From NCBI RefSeq assembly GCF_037023735.1, contig NZ_CP146069.1, positions 3,017,501 to 3,081,500 of the forward strand: 64,000 nucleotides of DNA. The letters are read 5' to 3'. The notes under the pieces were generated by a model. It saw only the letters and a program-made list of their open reading frames with translations, was not told the origin of the DNA and ran no database searches. Positions 17,097 to 29,177 of this stretch are shown piece by piece (the stretch's first letter is position 1; each line of letters begins with the position of its first letter). A program made the translations under genes and the position numbers. The stretch comes from Roseovarius sp. S88. Its GTDB lineage: Bacteria > Pseudomonadota > Alphaproteobacteria > Rhodobacterales > Rhodobacteraceae.

Positions 17097-19301
17097 ATGG
17101 CCAACACTCCCAATCCCGACATCATCTACACCAAGGTTGACGAAGCTCCCGAGCTTGCCAGCGCGTCGCTACTGCCCATTATCCAGCGCTTTGCCAAAGC
17201 CGCAGGTGTCAGTGTCGGTACCAAGGATATCTCGCTTGCCGGGCGCATTCTGGCGACTTTCCCGGATCACCTCAAAGAGGATCAACGCATTGCGGACGAC
17301 CTCGCCGAGTTGGGGAAACTGGTCAAAACACCCGATGCCAACGTCATCAAGCTGCCGAACATCTCGGCCTCCGTTCCGCAACTCGTAGAAGCTGTGCGTG
17401 AACTGCAGAGCAAAGGCTTTGCTGTGCCCGATTACCCTGAGACGCCTGACACAGACGCCGAGAAAGAAATCCGCGCCCGCTATGACACGATCAAAGGCTC
17501 CGCTGTGAACCCGGTTCTACGAGAAGGCAACTCTGACCGCCGCGCGGCCGCGGCCGTCAAGAAGTTTGCCCAGAACAATCCACACCGCATGGGCGACTGG
17601 AGCGCCGACAGCAAAACACGCGTAGCCGCCATGTCAGGCAATGACTTCTTCTCGAATGAGGTATCGGCCACCTTGCCGAACGAGACGGACGCCAAGATCA
17701 TTCTTGAAACAGCAAATGGCGAAACCGTTCTGAAAGACGGCCTGTCCTACCCCGCTGGCACAGTTGTGGACGCAACCTTCATGTCGGCCGCTGCCCTGGA
17801 TGCGTTCCTGACCGACGAAATCGAGAAAACCAAAGCCGAAGGCGTGCTCTATTCGCTGCACATGAAAGCCACGATGATGAAGGTCTCTGACCCGATCATC
17901 TTTGGCCACGCGGTCAAAACCTTCCTTGCGCCTGTATTTGAGAAATACTGGACCGAGATGGATGCGCTCGGCGTTAACCCGAACCAAGGTCTTGGCGCAC
18001 TAGTGGACAAGGTTGAAGGCAACGCCGAGATCAAAGCTGCGATTGAGGCTTGCATGGCCGAGCGCCCGCCGATGTACATGGTCGACAGCGACAAGGGCAT
18101 CACCAATTTGCACGTGCCCTCTGACGTGATCATTGACGCCTCCATGCCTGCTCTGATCCGTGCCGGTGGCAAGGGTTGGGGACCGGATGGGAAAGAGGCG
18201 GATGCGGTCTGTGTGATCCCCGACAACTCCTATGCGCCGGTCTATGACGAAGCAATTAACTTCTTCAAAGCCAACGGAAAACTGGACCCGGCGACCGCCG
18301 GGACGGTGCAGAACCTGGGGCTGATGGCGCAGAAGGCCGAAGAATACGGCAGTCACCCAACCACATTTGAAATCCCGGAGGCCGGGACCGTCAAGATGAT
18401 CCTCGACGATGGCACGGTGCTTCATTCACATGATGTGCAAGCCGGCGATATCTGGCGCTCTGCCTCGGCGCGCAAGGCCCCTATCGAAGACTGGGTAAAT
18501 CTCGCCATCGAACGCCAGAAAGCCACTGGTTTCCGTGCAATTTTTTGGCTCGATGCCAGCCGCGCGCATGACGCAGAACTGATCAAATACGTGACACCTA
18601 TTCTTGAGGCCAAAGGCGTGGCTGACAAGTTCGAGATCATGGCCCCGCGCGAGGCCACTCGCGCCTCGCTTGAAACGATCACGAAGGGCGAAAATACCAT
18701 CGCAATCACCGGCAACGTTCTGCGTGACTATCTGACTGACCTCTTCCCGATCCTCGAACTCGCCACATCGGCCAAGATGCTGTCGATTGTGAAGCTTATG
18801 CAGGGCGGCGGGTTGTTTGAAACCGGCGCGGGCGGTTCTGCCCCGAAACATGTGCAGCAGTTGCATGGCGAAAATCATCTGCGCTGGGACAGCTTGGGTG
18901 AGTTTTGCGCCTTGGGCGAAAGCTTCAAATTCCTTGCAGATGCCAAAGGCAATGCAAAAGCACGGGTTCTGGGCGACGCGGTCGAAGCCGCCACACAAGG
19001 CATCCTGGACGACAACCGCAGTCCCGGTCGCAAGGTTGGTCTGCCTGACAACCGCGACAGCCATTACTGGTTCGCCCGCTACTGGGCCGAGGCGCTCGCG
19101 GCACAAAGCGATGAAGCTGATCTGGCAGCGGAATTTGCACCGGTGGCCAAGGCTTTGGCGGATAACGAGGCCAAGGTCATCGAAGAACTGGACGCAGGCC
19201 AAGGCGCACCCGCTGACACCGGCGGCTATTACCTCAATGATGAAGCGAAACTCGCCGCCGTAATGCGTCCTAGTGCAACGCTGAACGCGATTATCGGCTA
19301 A
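17097..19301 (+). CDS. icd: NADP-dependent isocitrate dehydrogenase, monomeric
   Basis: A 734-residue monomeric (type II) isocitrate dehydrogenase converting isocitrate to 2-oxoglutarate with NADPH formation. Recognisable text: [18 protein letters not shown] at the start, [29 protein letters not shown]-like substrate segment ([18 protein letters not shown]), [14 protein letters not shown], and [20 protein letters not shown]. Length matches the family (about 740). AGAGGG precedes the ATG at 17097; the frame to 17037 lacks that support. Rhodobacteraceae commonly use this form instead of the dimeric enzyme. Confidence 0.97.
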   Translation: MANTPNPDIIYTKVDEAPELASASLLPIIQRFAKAAGVSVGTKDISLAGRILATFPDHLKEDQRIADDLAELGKLVKTPDANVIKLPNISASVPQLVEAVRELQSKGFAVPDYPETPDTDAEKEIRARYDTIKGSAVNPVLREGNSDRRAAAAVKKFAQNNPHRMGDWSADSKTRVAAMSGNDFFSNEVSATLPNETDAKIILETANGETVLKDGLSYPAGTVVDATFMSAAALDAFLTDEIEKTKAEGVLYSLHMKATMMKVSDPIIFGHAVKTFLAPVFEKYWTEMDALGVNPNQGLGALVDKVEGNAEIKAAIEACMAERPPMYMVDSDKGITNLHVPSDVIIDASMPALIRAGGKGWGPDGKEADAVCVIPDNSYAPVYDEAINFFKANGKLDPATAGTVQNLGLMAQKAEEYGSHPTTFEIPEAGTVKMILDDGTVLHSHDVQAGDIWRSASARKAPIEDWVNLAIERQKATGFRAIFWLDASRAHDAELIKYVTPILEAKGVADKFEIMAPREATRASLETITKGENTIAITGNVLRDYLTDLFPILELATSAKMLSIVKLMQGGGLFETGAGGSAPKHVQQLHGENHLRWDSLGEFCALGESFKFLADAKGNAKARVLGDAVEAATQGILDDNRSPGRKVGLPDNRDSHYWFARYWAEALAAQSDEADLAAEFAPVAKALADNEAKVIEELDAGQGAPADTGGYYLNDEAKLAAVMRPSATLNAIIG

Positions 19302-19321
19302 GCCATATTGCTCCGAAGATT

Positions 19322-19346
19322 TCACCCCTGGTCACGTCGGGGGTGA
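19322..19346. terminator. Hairpin between icd and the DUF6356 gene
   Basis: TCACCCC (19322-19328) pairs with GGGGTGA (19340-19346). It lies between convergent 3' ends and could end transcription from both sides, although a clear T-run is missing. Confidence 0.45.
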
Positions 19347-19348
19347 GC

Positions 19349-19555
19349 CTATTGCCCCCGATTGTGTGTTTTCGCGTACATCTCGGCAATCATGCGGCTT
19401 GCCGTTTTCTCAAACGCAAAAGGCAGCACCGCATGCACCAACGCACAAAACGCTGCGGCAAACAGCCGAAGGCTGAATGCCCCTGCAAAACGGGCATGTT
19501 CGAGGTAGCTCTCATCCACACTGCGCGGATGGTCAAGAAAAAGGCGGGTAATCAT
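19349..19555 (-). CDS. DUF6356 family small membrane protein
   Basis: A 68-residue protein whose opening ITRLFLDHPRSVDESYLEHA and following hydrophobic part (LFAAAFCALVHAVLPFAFEK) fit DUF6356 proteins, which are common in Rhodobacteraceae and have one membrane segment. AGGAGA stands before the ATG at 19555. Function is unknown. It is convergent with icd and divergent from the Lrp regulator. Confidence 0.8.
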   Translation of the reverse strand: MITRLFLDHPRSVDESYLEHARFAGAFSLRLFAAAFCALVHAVLPFAFEKTASRMIAEMYAKTHNRGQ

Positions 19556-19671
19556 AGGCTGTCTCCTGTTCTACGCGTGGCCAGGACGCTATCGCAGGGC
19601 AGAGTTGATTGGCTCCCAAATTTCAAAAATTATTAATAGATATTGAGAATTTTTCCCAATATAATTTCAAT

Positions 19672-20133
19672 ATGCCAAAAATCGATGCATTTGACCGCAA
19701 AATCTTGAACGCCCTTCAACATGAAGCGGACTTGGGCCTGGAAGAGCTTGGTGACAGGGTTGGCCTGTCCCGCAATGCCTGCTGGCGGCGGATCAAGGCA
19801 TTGGAAGACGCAAAGGTCATTCGCGGGCGCGTGGCACTTCTGGACGCACAAAAGCTGAACCTGGGCCTCAATGTTTTTATTCAGATCAAGGCCGCGGCCC
19901 ATGACGCCAAATGGCTTGATCAATTCTCCCGCGCGACAAGAGACATGGAGCAAATCCAAGGCGTGTACCGCATGACCGGTGATCTGGATTATCTGATCCG
20001 CGCGCGGGTCGCAGATATGGCAGATTACGACCGGCTGTATCAGACCCTTGTGGCGCGCGTTCCGATGGGCGATGTGTCCGCGAGCTTTGTTATGGAAGAG
20101 ATCAAGGACACAACCGCCCTGCCTCTGATCTAG
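19672..20133 (+). CDS. Lrp/AsnC family transcriptional regulator
   Basis: A 153-residue regulator with an N-terminal helix-turn-helix (DAFDRKILNALQHEADLGL, LGDRVGLSRNACWRRIKAL) and a C-terminal RAM ligand-binding domain (QGVYRMTGDLDYLIRARVAD). It starts at MPKIDAFDRK, preceded by an A/T-rich stretch that probably holds its promoter and autoregulatory site. The amino acid it senses is not evident. It is divergent from the DUF6356 gene. Confidence 0.93.
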   Translation: MPKIDAFDRKILNALQHEADLGLEELGDRVGLSRNACWRRIKALEDAKVIRGRVALLDAQKLNLGLNVFIQIKAAAHDAKWLDQFSRATRDMEQIQGVYRMTGDLDYLIRARVADMADYDRLYQTLVARVPMGDVSASFVMEEIKDTTALPLI

Positions 20134-20139
20134 CGAACC

Positions 20140-20418
20140 CTAGTTCCGCGCACCGGACATTGTACCGAAAAAGTCAATGTCCCGCACGGTAATCACCTCA
20201 CCCAGAATGATGTAGGCGGCGATTGCCCAAATCACGAAAGCCACTGCAGTGGTGATGATGAATTTCTTGCGCAAGTGATGCTTCTCAGGCGAGCCATGAT
20301 GCGTGCCCTCGACGGTGGTGCCCGCCTCGCCCTGCGTCTGGATACGAATGGGAAGTGCGACCAGAAAGGTCATGAACCAGATCACCAGAAACAGAACTAT
20401 GCCAGATGCCACCCCCAT
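20140..20418 (-). CDS. DUF1467 family membrane protein
   Basis: A 92-residue protein with two membrane segments (GIVLFLVIWFMTFLVALPI and FIITTAVAFVIWAIAAYIIL) separated by a charged loop. This layout and text fit DUF1467, which in Alphaproteobacteria commonly follows the methylmalonyl-CoA epimerase gene. Its start shares one base with the epimerase stop, so they are co-translated. Function unknown. Confidence 0.9.
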   Translation of the reverse strand: MGVASGIVLFLVIWFMTFLVALPIRIQTQGEAGTTVEGTHHGSPEKHHLRKKFIITTAVAFVIWAIAAYIILGEVITVRDIDFFGTMSGARN

Positions 20419-20822
20419 CAGACCTGCTCCAGCTCAACAAGGCAGCCGTTGAAATCTTTAGGGTGCAAGAACAAGACCGGCTTGCCATGTGCCCCGATCT
20501 TGGGATTGCCATCGCCCAGCACACGTGCACCAGTCTCTTTCAGACGGTCCCGAGCCGCGAGAATATCGTCGACCTCGTAGCACACATGATGGATGCCACC
20601 CGAGGGGTTCTTTTCCAGAAAGCCATTGATCGGGCTATCCTCGCCCAGCGGAAAAAGTAGCTCTATCTTTGTGTTGGGCAACTCGATGAAGATCACTGTG
20701 ACACCATGATCCGGCTCATCCTGCGGCGCCCCCACATTTGCGCCCAGCGCACCGCGATATTGTTCTGCTGCGGCCTCCAGGTCTGGCACGGCAATGGCTA
20801 CGTGGTTCAAGCGTCCAATCAT
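20418..20822 (-). CDS. mce: Methylmalonyl-CoA epimerase
   Basis: A 134-residue VOC-fold enzyme interconverting (R)- and (S)-methylmalonyl-CoA in propionate and ethylmalonyl-CoA pathways. Text is classic: IGRLNHVAIAVPDLEAA (metal His), IELLFPLGEDSPINGFLEKN, GIHHVCYEVDDI (second His) and CLVELEQV (metal Glu). The length equals the family norm. It begins the two-gene unit with the DUF1467 gene and is divergent from the response-regulator gene. Confidence 0.95.
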   Translation of the reverse strand: MIGRLNHVAIAVPDLEAAAEQYRGALGANVGAPQDEPDHGVTVIFIELPNTKIELLFPLGEDSPINGFLEKNPSGGIHHVCYEVDDILAARDRLKETGARVLGDGNPKIGAHGKPVLFLHPKDFNGCLVELEQV

Positions 20823-21002
20823 GGCAGATGTCCTCAGCGTTCGATGTTGCGCTTGTTATGGGGTCACTCGCAACAAGAGACAAGAGACAGAGCGCCGCAA
20901 CGGACCGTCCTCACTCCTTTCTGCACAGAACAGCACGATTAACGGTTCATTAGCCCAGGCCGAATAGCGTGAGGTTGGGTATTCAGTTGCAGGAGACCTC
21001 TG

Positions 21003-21719
21003 ATGGACGAATCCGATCCCTTTGCGTTGCGCACATCGCCCACCGCTCGAAGACCACTACTCGGCCTCACTGTTCTGGTGGTCGAAGACAGCCGATTTGC
21101 CTGTGAAACCATGCGCTTGATGTGCCTGCGCAGCGGTGCACGTATTCGGCGCGCGGACTGCCTGCGCTCGGCGCGACGGCATCTGAAAGTTTACCGGCCA
21201 TCGGTCGTGATCGTTGACATGGGCCTACCCGATGGGCGGGGTGAAGACTTGATCCGCGATTTGAACACAGCCACCCCAAGGGTCAGCGCACTTTTGGGCA
21301 TCAGCGGAGATGATGGTGCAGAAGAGCGCGCGGCGGTTGCTGGGGCAGATGGGTTTCTTAGCAAACCGCTTCAAAGCCTCGCTGCCTTTCAAGAGGCAGT
21401 GCTGGCCATTCTTCCCGAAACGCAGCGCCCCCAGGGCCTTAGGTCGGTGGCGGATGATCAGATCATTCCTGACCCCGCCACATATCGCGATGACATGTCC
21501 CATGTGGCGGACTTGTTAGATGGTGAAACCGATGGTCCCATGTTGGACTATGTGGCGCAATTTCTAGGCGGCGTGGCACGATCAGCCCATGACACATCTT
21601 TGGCCGAAGCCGCCACGCGGCTCAAAAAACAACGTGCAACGGGCGCGGGTGCCTCAGACATTGTGCGGGATCTGTCTCAGATGGTGCGCGACCGGATCAA
21701 GCAAAAAGTTGCGATCTAG
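21003..21719 (+). CDS. Response regulator with REC domain and unclassified C-terminal region
   Basis: A 238-residue protein. The receiver domain spans about residues 22-138: acidic pair E28-D29 in VLVVEDSRF, phospho-acceptor D72 in VIVDMGLPDG, and K121 in FLSKPL. After it come about 100 residues (DDMSHVADLLDGETDGPMLD to RDRIKQKVAI) with no DNA-binding or enzyme motif that I recognise; they look helical. No histidine kinase is next to it. It overlaps the convergent GNAT gene by four bases. Confidence 0.9.
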   Translation: MDESDPFALRTSPTARRPLLGLTVLVVEDSRFACETMRLMCLRSGARIRRADCLRSARRHLKVYRPSVVIVDMGLPDGRGEDLIRDLNTATPRVSALLGISGDDGAEERAAVAGADGFLSKPLQSLAAFQEAVLAILPETQRPQGLRSVADDQIIPDPATYRDDMSHVADLLDGETDGPMLDYVAQFLGGVARSAHDTSLAEAATRLKKQRATGAGASDIVRDLSQMVRDRIKQKVAI

Positions 21720-22432
21720 TCTAGGCTTGGGTCATTGGCGCGCCGCACCAAGCGAGTCAAATCGCTGACCCGCTCTTTCTGTGCCCCGTGCTCATCGAAA
21801 TTCGATGGCGAAAGCCAAAGCTGATAGGCTTCCTTGAGCGCAGGCCAGTCCTTGTCGATCACCGCCAGCCATGCCGTGTCACGATTGCGCCCCTTGACCA
21901 CCGTGGCCTGCACAAAGACACCTTCATAGCTGAACCCCAGCCTTTGCGCTGCGGCGCGAGACGGCCGGTTGAGCGCATCACATTTCCATTCATATCGCCG
22001 ATAACCTACATCAAAGGCCCATTCCATCATCAGATACATCGCCTCGGTGGCCGCGCGCGTCCGCTGTAGCGCGGGGGCCATGGCGATGTAGCCCACCTCG
22101 ATAGAGCCAGAGGCAGGCTTCATGCGGAGATAAGAGGCAAAGCCACCGAATGCGCCAGAATCCTTGTCAAAGATAGCAAAAAACAAGATGTCATCCGCTG
22201 CTGTCGCGTCCTTCATCCAGCGGTGAAACTGCGCCGCTGACCCAAAGGGCCCCGCCGGCATGTAATCCCAAACCCAGTCATGACCCTCAAACGCCCGAAA
22301 CAGAAGCGCTGCATGCAACTCTGCCTCTAGGGGCTCCAACCGCGCATAGCGACCCTCCAAGACCATATCTCCTGGCAAAGGCGGCTCGTGCCAGCCTTCG
22401 ACGACGGGTCCGATTGGACGGTCAGCACGCAT
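21716..22432 (-). CDS. GNAT family N-acetyltransferase (RimJ/RimL-like)
   Basis: A 238-residue acetyltransferase of the RimJ/RimL group. The central part has FAIFDKDSGAFGGFASYLRM, SIEVGYIAMAPALQRTRAAT (acetyl-CoA site region) and RYEWKCDALNRPSRAAAQRL followed by GFSYEGVF, all typical of this family. The target could be a protein N-terminus or a small amine. It lies 68 bases upstream of nothing on its own strand except the start of aspS's terminator region; it is probably monocistronic. Confidence 0.9.
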   Translation of the reverse strand: MRADRPIGPVVEGWHEPPLPGDMVLEGRYARLEPLEAELHAALLFRAFEGHDWVWDYMPAGPFGSAAQFHRWMKDATAADDILFFAIFDKDSGAFGGFASYLRMKPASGSIEVGYIAMAPALQRTRAATEAMYLMMEWAFDVGYRRYEWKCDALNRPSRAAAQRLGFSYEGVFVQATVVKGRNRDTAWLAVIDKDWPALKEAYQLWLSPSNFDEHGAQKERVSDLTRLVRRANDPSLD

Positions 22433-22500
22433 TCCCCCACTCCTTCACGCTCACCCAAACGATAGGCGTGACAGCGGCCAAAAGAAAAGTGGGAAAACGT

Positions 22501-24282
22501 TCACTCCTGCGGAATAACCCTGAGCCCCAATTCCATCAACTGGTCACTTGTCGGATCGCTTGGCGCGTTCATCATCAGGTCTTCGGCGCGTTGGTTCATC
22601 GGGAACATGATGACCTCACGGATGTTGGACGTGCCCGCCAGCAGCATCACGATCCGGTCAATCCCCGCCGCACAGCCGCCGTGTGGCGGCGCACCGTATT
22701 GAAAGGCGTTGACCATGCCGCCAAAGCGCTTGCGCACCTCGGCCTCATCATAGCCTGCGAGCTCAAACGCCTTAATCATGATCTCAAGCTTGTGGTTCCG
22801 GATAGCGCCAGAGACGAGCTCATACCCGTTGCAGGCCAAGTCATACTGGTAACCAAGTACAGACAGCGGATCGCTGGTCAGCGACTCCACCCCGCCTTGT
22901 GGCATGGAGAAAGGGTTGTGCGAGAAGTCAATCGCACCGCTTTCCTCATCCGCCTCATACATCGGGAAATCCACAATCCAGGCAAAGGCGAAACGGTTCT
23001 GATCGGTAAGGTTTAGCTCTTCCCCAATCACATCGCGCGCCTTGGCCGCGACGCGCTCAAAGGCGCTTGGCTTGCCCCCAAGGAAGAACGCCGCATCACC
23101 CACGCCAAGGCCAAGCTGTTGGCAGATGGCCTCAGTCCGCTCAGGACCGATGTTCTTGGCCAAGGGTCCGGCGGCTTCCATTCCATCCCCCTGATCACGC
23201 CAAAAGATATACCCCATTCCCGGCAGGCCCTCTTTCTGAGCAAAGGCATTCATACGGTCACAGAACTTGCGGTTGCCACCCGTGGGCGCAGGGATCGCGC
23301 GGATTTCGGTGCCCTCTTGCTCCAGAAGCTTGGCAAAGATGGCAAAGCCAGAGCCGCGGAAATGCTCGGACACGTCCTGCATCTCAATCGGGTTGCGCAG
23401 GTCAGGCTTATCCGAACCATATTTCAGCATCGCCTCGGCAAAGGGGATCTGCGGCCAGCTTTCCGGCGCATCCACCGCCTTGCCGCCGCCGAATTCCTCG
23501 AACACACCGGCAATCACAGGCGCGACCGTGTCAAACACATCCTGCTGCTCAACAAAGCTCATTTCCATGTCGAGCTGGTAGAAATCCGTGGGTGAGCGGT
23601 CGGCGCGGGGATCCTCATCGCGAAAGCACGGCGCGATCTGGAAATACCTGTCAAAGCCCGACACCATGATCAGCTGTTTGAATTGCTGTGGGGCTTGCGG
23701 CAGAGCGTAGAATTTACCCGGATGCAGGCGGCTCGGCACCAGAAAGTCGCGCGCGCCTTCCGGGCTGGACGCCGTGATAATCGGCGTTTGATACTCGCGG
23801 AACTCCTTATCCCACATCCTTTTGCGGATAGAGGCCACCACGTCAGAGCGCAGCTTCATGTTCTCCTGCATCACCTCACGGCGCAGATCGAGATAGCGAT
23901 GGCGCAGACGGGTCTCCTCAGGATATTCCTGATCCCCAAAGACAATCAAAGGCAGTTCTTCAGCAGAGCCCAGAACCTCCATATCCCGGATAAAGACCTC
24001 AATCTCACCCGTTGGGATCTTGGCGTTGATCAGGCTCTCATCCCGCGCCTTTACATTGCCATCAATGCGAATGCACCATTCAGAGCGCACCTTCTCAACC
24101 TCGGAAAAAACCGGGCTGTCGGGGTCGCAAAGCACCTGCGTCACGCCATAGTGATCACGCAGATCGATAAAGAGCACGCCTCCGTGATCGCGAATACGAT
24201 GCACCCAACCAGACAGGCGCACGGTATCGCCGACATTGTCTTTGGTCAGCTCGGCACAGGTGTGAGAGCGATATGCGTGCAT
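22501..24282 (-). CDS. aspS: Aspartate-tRNA ligase
   Basis: A 593-residue class IIb aminoacyl-tRNA synthetase. The OB-fold anticodon domain opens with [32 protein letters not shown]. Motif 2 appears as [20 protein letters not shown], motif 3 as [16 protein letters not shown], and the bacterial-type insert lies between them. Length matches bacterial AspRS. The start at 24282 is set by GGAGG; the frame open to 24708 is not family-like. Alphaproteobacterial AspRS is often non-discriminating (also charges tRNA-Asn), but this cannot be decided here. Confidence 0.97.
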   Translation of the reverse strand: MHAYRSHTCAELTKDNVGDTVRLSGWVHRIRDHGGVLFIDLRDHYGVTQVLCDPDSPVFSEVEKVRSEWCIRIDGNVKARDESLINAKIPTGEIEVFIRDMEVLGSAEELPLIVFGDQEYPEETRLRHRYLDLRREVMQENMKLRSDVVASIRKRMWDKEFREYQTPIITASSPEGARDFLVPSRLHPGKFYALPQAPQQFKQLIMVSGFDRYFQIAPCFRDEDPRADRSPTDFYQLDMEMSFVEQQDVFDTVAPVIAGVFEEFGGGKAVDAPESWPQIPFAEAMLKYGSDKPDLRNPIEMQDVSEHFRGSGFAIFAKLLEQEGTEIRAIPAPTGGNRKFCDRMNAFAQKEGLPGMGYIFWRDQGDGMEAAGPLAKNIGPERTEAICQQLGLGVGDAAFFLGGKPSAFERVAAKARDVIGEELNLTDQNRFAFAWIVDFPMYEADEESGAIDFSHNPFSMPQGGVESLTSDPLSVLGYQYDLACNGYELVSGAIRNHKLEIMIKAFELAGYDEAEVRKRFGGMVNAFQYGAPPHGGCAAGIDRIVMLLAGTSNIREVIMFPMNQRAEDLMMNAPSDPTSDQLMELGLRVIPQE

Positions 24283-24547
24283 AATAAGGCCTCCGAGGCA
24301 GTCTCCGGCCCCAAAAGGCCGCACATTTGACGTCCGGGCCGATACACATGGGTGCGCGGGTAAAGTCAAGGCCCGCCTTTTGTGCGGGAAACCGCGCAAT
24401 CCGGCAAAACCGTTTACAGGTCTGTCAAATTGCGCAAAAATCTTGGCCACAAAGAACAAGCCGGAGTGGGAGCCGGCACAGAGGCAGGATCGCACGAGGG
24501 ACCACGGGACGTGCCGAAACGGCGCATTTAATGACGTGGGGTGGACT

Positions 24548-25777
24548 ATGTGGATCAAACTGCTTGATGCCTTTCTAAGGCACCTCTTTCGCAAAGGTGA
24601 GCTTCGACTGACCTTTCCTGACGGAACCAAGGAAACATATGGCGATGGCGGAAGTCCTTCTGTGGCGGTGTCGCTCAAAGAAGATAGCCTGCCCTGGCGG
24701 ATCATCATGTCGCCCGATCTTGCCGTTGGAGAGGCCTATACCGATGGCACACTGACGATCGAGGATGATGACCTTTACGGGTTCCTGTCCCTCGCCGTGA
24801 GCAATATCGCTGCGCAAGGTCAACCCTGGTTCCGAAAACCGCTTGTTGTGCTGCGCCATCTGGGCCGTCACCTGCAACAATTCAACCCAGCCAGCCGCTC
24901 CCGCTCAAACGTGGCGCATCACTATGACCTGTCAGGTGAGCTCTACGATCTGTTCCTCGACGAGGACCGTCAGTATTCCTGCGGGTATTTTGCTGATCCC
25001 AATATGACGCTGGAAGAGGCGCAAATTGCCAAGAAGCAGCATATCGCACGCAAGCTGATGATCGAGCCAGGCATGCGGGTGCTGGATATCGGCTGTGGCT
25101 GGGGCGGTATGGGTCTCACCCTGGCGCGTGACTTTGGCGCTGATGTGGTCGGCGTCACTCTGTCCGAAGAGCAACATGCCATGGCCAACCAGCGCGCCGA
25201 AGCGGCAGGACTGGCCGACAAAGCCCAGTTCAAACTGATGGATTACCGCGATGTGCAGGGAACGTTTGACCGCATTGTCTCGGTTGGCATGTTCGAACAT
25301 GTGGGCGTGCCGCACTACAACGAGTATTTCCGCACCGTGCGCAGGCTGCTTAAGGACGATGGCGTGGCGCTCATTCACACGATAGGCCGCTGCGCCCCAC
25401 CCAGCACAACAAGCCCGTGGATCGCCAAATACATCTTCCCCGGCGGCTATGTGCCGTCCCTGTCAGAGGCCACCAAGGCCATCGAGTATCAGGATTTTCA
25501 CACAACTGATATCGAGATTTGGCGCTTGCATTACGCCGAAACGCTGCGCCATTGGTACAATCGCTTTATGGAAAACATCGACAAAGCCGAAGCGCTTTAT
25601 GACGCCCGGTTCTGTCGGATGTGGCGATACTACCTGATTGCCTGCGAAACGACGTTCCGTTTCAACAAACAGGTCGTGTTCCAGTTCCAGCTGTCCCCGA
25701 AACAGGATGTGGTGCCGCTGACGCGGGATTATCTCTATCCGCAGGCTGCCAAAGAAGTCCGCCACGCGGCGGAATAA
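24548..25777 (+). CDS. Cyclopropane-fatty-acyl-phospholipid synthase family
   Basis: A 409-residue SAM-dependent enzyme of the CFA synthase family, which adds a methylene to unsaturated acyl chains of membrane phospholipids. SAM motif: [15 protein letters not shown]. Other marks are [37 protein letters not shown] and [12 protein letters not shown] start at the ATG in [14 protein letters not shown]. The N-terminal domain (about 110 residues) is complete. It is divergent from aspS and 103 bases ahead of carB. Confidence 0.93.
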   Translation: MWIKLLDAFLRHLFRKGELRLTFPDGTKETYGDGGSPSVAVSLKEDSLPWRIIMSPDLAVGEAYTDGTLTIEDDDLYGFLSLAVSNIAAQGQPWFRKPLVVLRHLGRHLQQFNPASRSRSNVAHHYDLSGELYDLFLDEDRQYSCGYFADPNMTLEEAQIAKKQHIARKLMIEPGMRVLDIGCGWGGMGLTLARDFGADVVGVTLSEEQHAMANQRAEAAGLADKAQFKLMDYRDVQGTFDRIVSVGMFEHVGVPHYNEYFRTVRRLLKDDGVALIHTIGRCAPPSTTSPWIAKYIFPGGYVPSLSEATKAIEYQDFHTTDIEIWRLHYAETLRHWYNRFMENIDKAEALYDARFCRMWRYYLIACETTFRFNKQVVFQFQLSPKQDVVPLTRDYLYPQAAKEVRHAAE

Positions 25778-25880
25778 ACCACCGGAATCGCTCTTACCGG
25801 CAGCAAGAGGTGCGATGCCTCTTGCACTGCTTGGCGTGGCAGTTATAAGGCCAACAATTTGCGCGGAACCGGGGGGTCAC

Positions 25881-28800
25881 ATGCCAAAAAGAACCGATAT
25901 CAACTCCATCATGATCATCGGTGCGGGACCCATTATTATTGGGCAGGCATGTGAGTTCGATTATTCCGGTGCGCAGGCCTGCAAAGCGCTAAGGGAAGAG
26001 GGATACCGGGTGATCCTGGTCAACTCCAACCCGGCCACGATCATGACCGACCCCGAGCTGGCCGATGCCACCTATATCGAGCCGATCACCCCAGAGGTCG
26101 TGGCCCGTATTATAGAAAAAGAGCGTCCAGATGCGCTCTTGCCGACGATGGGTGGTCAGACCGGGCTGAACACAGCCCTTGCGGTGGCCGATCTGGGCGT
26201 GCTGGAGAAATTCGGTGTTGAACTCATCGGTGCCAATCGCGAGGCCATTGAGATGGCCGAAGACCGCAAGCTTTTCCGCGAGGCGATGGACCGGTTGGGA
26301 ATTGAGAACCCCAAGGCCACCATCGCCAACACGATGGAAGAATGCATGGCCGCGCTTGAAGAGATCGGCCTGCCCGCCATTATTCGCCCCGCCTTTACCC
26401 TTGGCGGCACAGGCGGCGGCGTGGCCTACAACCGCGCCGATTATGAGCATTTCTGCAAGTCCGGCCTCGACGCGTCGCCAGTCAGTCAGATACTGATCGA
26501 CGAAAGCCTGCTGGGCTGGAAAGAATTTGAGATGGAGGTTGTGCGCGACAAAGCCGACAACGCCATCATCGTTTGCGCGATTGAGAACGTGGACCCGATG
26601 GGCGTGCACACTGGCGACTCTATTACCGTCGCCCCTGCCCTGACGCTGACCGACAAAGAATATCAGATCATGCGGAACGGCTCGATCGCCGTGCTGCGCG
26701 AGATTGGCGTGGAAACCGGGGGATCGAACGTGCAGTGGGCGATCAACCCGGATGATGGTCGCATGGTTGTCATTGAGATGAACCCACGTGTGTCACGCTC
26801 TTCGGCGTTGGCGTCCAAGGCCACGGGCTTTCCGATTGCCAAGATCGCAGCCAAGCTCGCCGTGGGCTACACGCTCGATGAACTCGACAACGACATCACC
26901 AAGGTGACGCCTGCCAGCTTTGAGCCGACCATCGACTATGTGGTCACTAAGATCCCGCGCTTTGCCTTTGAGAAATTCCCCGGATCGGAGCCACACCTGA
27001 CGACGGCAATGAAGTCCGTGGGGGAAGCGATGTCGATTGGACGGACAATCCACGAAAGCCTGCAAAAGGCGTTGGCGTCGATGGAAACCGGCCTCACAGG
27101 GTTTGACGAGATTGAAATTGACGGCGCGCCGGATAAAACCGCAGTTGTCAAGGCCATCAGTCAGCAAACTCCCGACCGCTTGCGCACCATTGCACAGGCC
27201 ATGCGGCACGGATTGACCGATGACGAGATTTTCAACGTCACCAAGTTTGACCCCTGGTTTCTCGCCCGTATTCGCGAAATCATCGAAGCCGAGGAAGATG
27301 TACGTGCAAACGGCCTGCCGTCCGATGCAACCAATCTCCGCAAGCTCAAGATGCTGGGCTTCACCGATGCGCGCCTCGCCAAACTGACAGGTTTCAAAGA
27401 AGCCGATGTGCGCCGCGCACGGATCGCCCAAGGTGTGACCGCGGTCTTCAAGCGCATCGACACCTGTGCGGCCGAATTTGAGGCCCAGACGCCCTATATG
27501 TACTCCACCTATGAAACCCCGATGATGGGCGATGTGGAATGCGAGGCGCGCCCCTCGGATCGCAAGAAAGTTGTCATCCTCGGCGGCGGTCCAAACCGGA
27601 TCGGCCAGGGGATCGAGTTTGACTATTGCTGCTGCCACGCCTGTTTCGCGCTCACAGACGCGGGGTATGAGACGATCATGATCAACTGCAACCCTGAAAC
27701 AGTGAGCACGGATTATGACACCTCCGACCGGCTTTATTTTGAGCCGCTCACTTTTGAGCATGTGATGGAGATCCTGACCAAAGAGCAGGAAAACGGCACG
27801 CTACATGGAGTGATTGTTCAGTTCGGTGGGCAAACCCCATTGAAGCTCGCCAACGCGCTGGAGGCCGAGGGCATTCCCATCCTCGGCACCTCGCCCGATG
27901 CCATTGATTTGGCAGAAGACCGCGAGAGGTTTCAGGCGTTGGTCAATCAGCTTGGCCTCAAGCAACCCAAGAACGGCATAGCCCATAGTGACGCCGAGGC
28001 GCTCAAAATTGCCGAGGATATTGGCTTTCCACTGGTCATCCGTCCATCCTATGTTCTGGGCGGCCGTGCGATGGAAATCGTCCGCGATATGGCGCAGCTG
28101 GAGCGATACATCTCAGAGGCTGTAGTCGTATCAGGTGACAGCCCCGTCCTTCTTGACGGGTACCTATCTGGCGCCATCGAATGCGATGTCGACGCGCTTT
28201 CGGACGGCACAGACGTGCATGTCACGGGCATCCTGGAACATATCGAAGAGGCGGGCGTGCATTCCGGTGACAGCGCCTGCTGCCTGCCGCCGCATACCCT
28301 GCCGCAATCGACCATCGACGAGATTGATCGCCAGACACGTGCGCTCGCCCTGGCGCTCAACGTGCGTGGCCTGATGAACGTGCAATTCGCGGTCAAGGAT
28401 GACGAGATTTACCTCATCGAGGTGAACCCCCGCGCCTCGCGCACCGTGCCTTTCGTGGCCAAGGCCACCGACAGCGCGATTGCCTCTATCGCGGCACGCC
28501 TCATGGCAGGAGAGAGCCTCAGCGCTTTCCCAAGCCGAGGCACATACCCGTCTGACGCCAAGCCGGGCACCTTGCCCATGGCAGACCAGATGACCCTCGC
28601 CGATCCGGCGATGCCGTGGTTCTCTGTGAAAGAGGCCGTCATGCCCTTTGCCCGCTTCCCCGGCGTCGACACCATCCTCGGCCCCGAGATGCGCTCCACC
28701 GGCGAAGTGATGGGCTGGGACGTGAATTTCCCTCGCGCCTTCCTCAAGGCGCAGATGGGCGCGGGCGTCACCTTCCCCGACAGCGGCAAGGTGTTCTTCT

Positions 28801-29177
28801 CGATCAAGAATGACGACAAAACCGATCAGCTTGTTGAGACCGCGCGTCACCTCGTGGATATGGGCTTTGCCATCGTCGCCACCCGCGGCACGGCGTCCTT
28901 CCTCGAAGGGCACGAAATAGCCTGCGAGGTCGTCAACAAGGTCTATGAGGGCCGCCCCGACGTGGTGGATATGCTCAAGGACGGGCAAATCAGCCTTGTG
29001 ATGAACACCACAGAAGGCGCGCAAGCGGTCGAAGACAGCCGTTCCATCCGTTCCGTCGCGCTTTATGACAAGATCCCCTACTACACCACCGCCGCCGCCG
29101 CACATGCCGCCGCGCTGGCGATGAAAGCCCGCCAGGACGGGGATATTGTGGTAATGCCGCTACAGGGCACGGCGTAA
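25881..29177 (+). CDS. carB: Carbamoyl-phosphate synthase large subunit
   Basis: A 1098-residue enzyme making carbamoyl phosphate for arginine and pyrimidine synthesis from glutamine-derived ammonia, bicarbonate and two ATP. The two homologous synthetase halves are both visible: [19 protein letters not shown] with [19 protein letters not shown], then [20 protein letters not shown] with [19 protein letters not shown]. The C-terminal MGS-like allosteric domain follows ([20 protein letters not shown]). GGGGGG lies close before the ATG at 25881. carA is not in the window, so the subunits are unlinked here, as in many Alphaproteobacteria. Confidence 0.98.
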   Translation: MPKRTDINSIMIIGAGPIIIGQACEFDYSGAQACKALREEGYRVILVNSNPATIMTDPELADATYIEPITPEVVARIIEKERPDALLPTMGGQTGLNTALAVADLGVLEKFGVELIGANREAIEMAEDRKLFREAMDRLGIENPKATIANTMEECMAALEEIGLPAIIRPAFTLGGTGGGVAYNRADYEHFCKSGLDASPVSQILIDESLLGWKEFEMEVVRDKADNAIIVCAIENVDPMGVHTGDSITVAPALTLTDKEYQIMRNGSIAVLREIGVETGGSNVQWAINPDDGRMVVIEMNPRVSRSSALASKATGFPIAKIAAKLAVGYTLDELDNDITKVTPASFEPTIDYVVTKIPRFAFEKFPGSEPHLTTAMKSVGEAMSIGRTIHESLQKALASMETGLTGFDEIEIDGAPDKTAVVKAISQQTPDRLRTIAQAMRHGLTDDEIFNVTKFDPWFLARIREIIEAEEDVRANGLPSDATNLRKLKMLGFTDARLAKLTGFKEADVRRARIAQGVTAVFKRIDTCAAEFEAQTPYMYSTYETPMMGDVECEARPSDRKKVVILGGGPNRIGQGIEFDYCCCHACFALTDAGYETIMINCNPETVSTDYDTSDRLYFEPLTFEHVMEILTKEQENGTLHGVIVQFGGQTPLKLANALEAEGIPILGTSPDAIDLAEDRERFQALVNQLGLKQPKNGIAHSDAEALKIAEDIGFPLVIRPSYVLGGRAMEIVRDMAQLERYISEAVVVSGDSPVLLDGYLSGAIECDVDALSDGTDVHVTGILEHIEEAGVHSGDSACCLPPHTLPQSTIDEIDRQTRALALALNVRGLMNVQFAVKDDEIYLIEVNPRASRTVPFVAKATDSAIASIAARLMAGESLSAFPSRGTYPSDAKPGTLPMADQMTLADPAMPWFSVKEAVMPFARFPGVDTILGPEMRSTGEVMGWDVNFPRAFLKAQMGAGVTFPDSGKVFFSIKNDDKTDQLVETARHLVDMGFAIVATRGTASFLEGHEIACEVVNKVYEGRPDVVDMLKDGQISLVMNTTEGAQAVEDSRSIRSVALYDKIPYYTTAAAAHAAALAMKARQDGDIVVMPLQGTA

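Noticed and set aside
24283..24708. An aspS start up to 142 codons further upstream
   Set aside because: The frame is open, but the text there is Ser/Arg/Pro-rich, unlike AspRS, and GGAGG stands right before the ATG at 24282.
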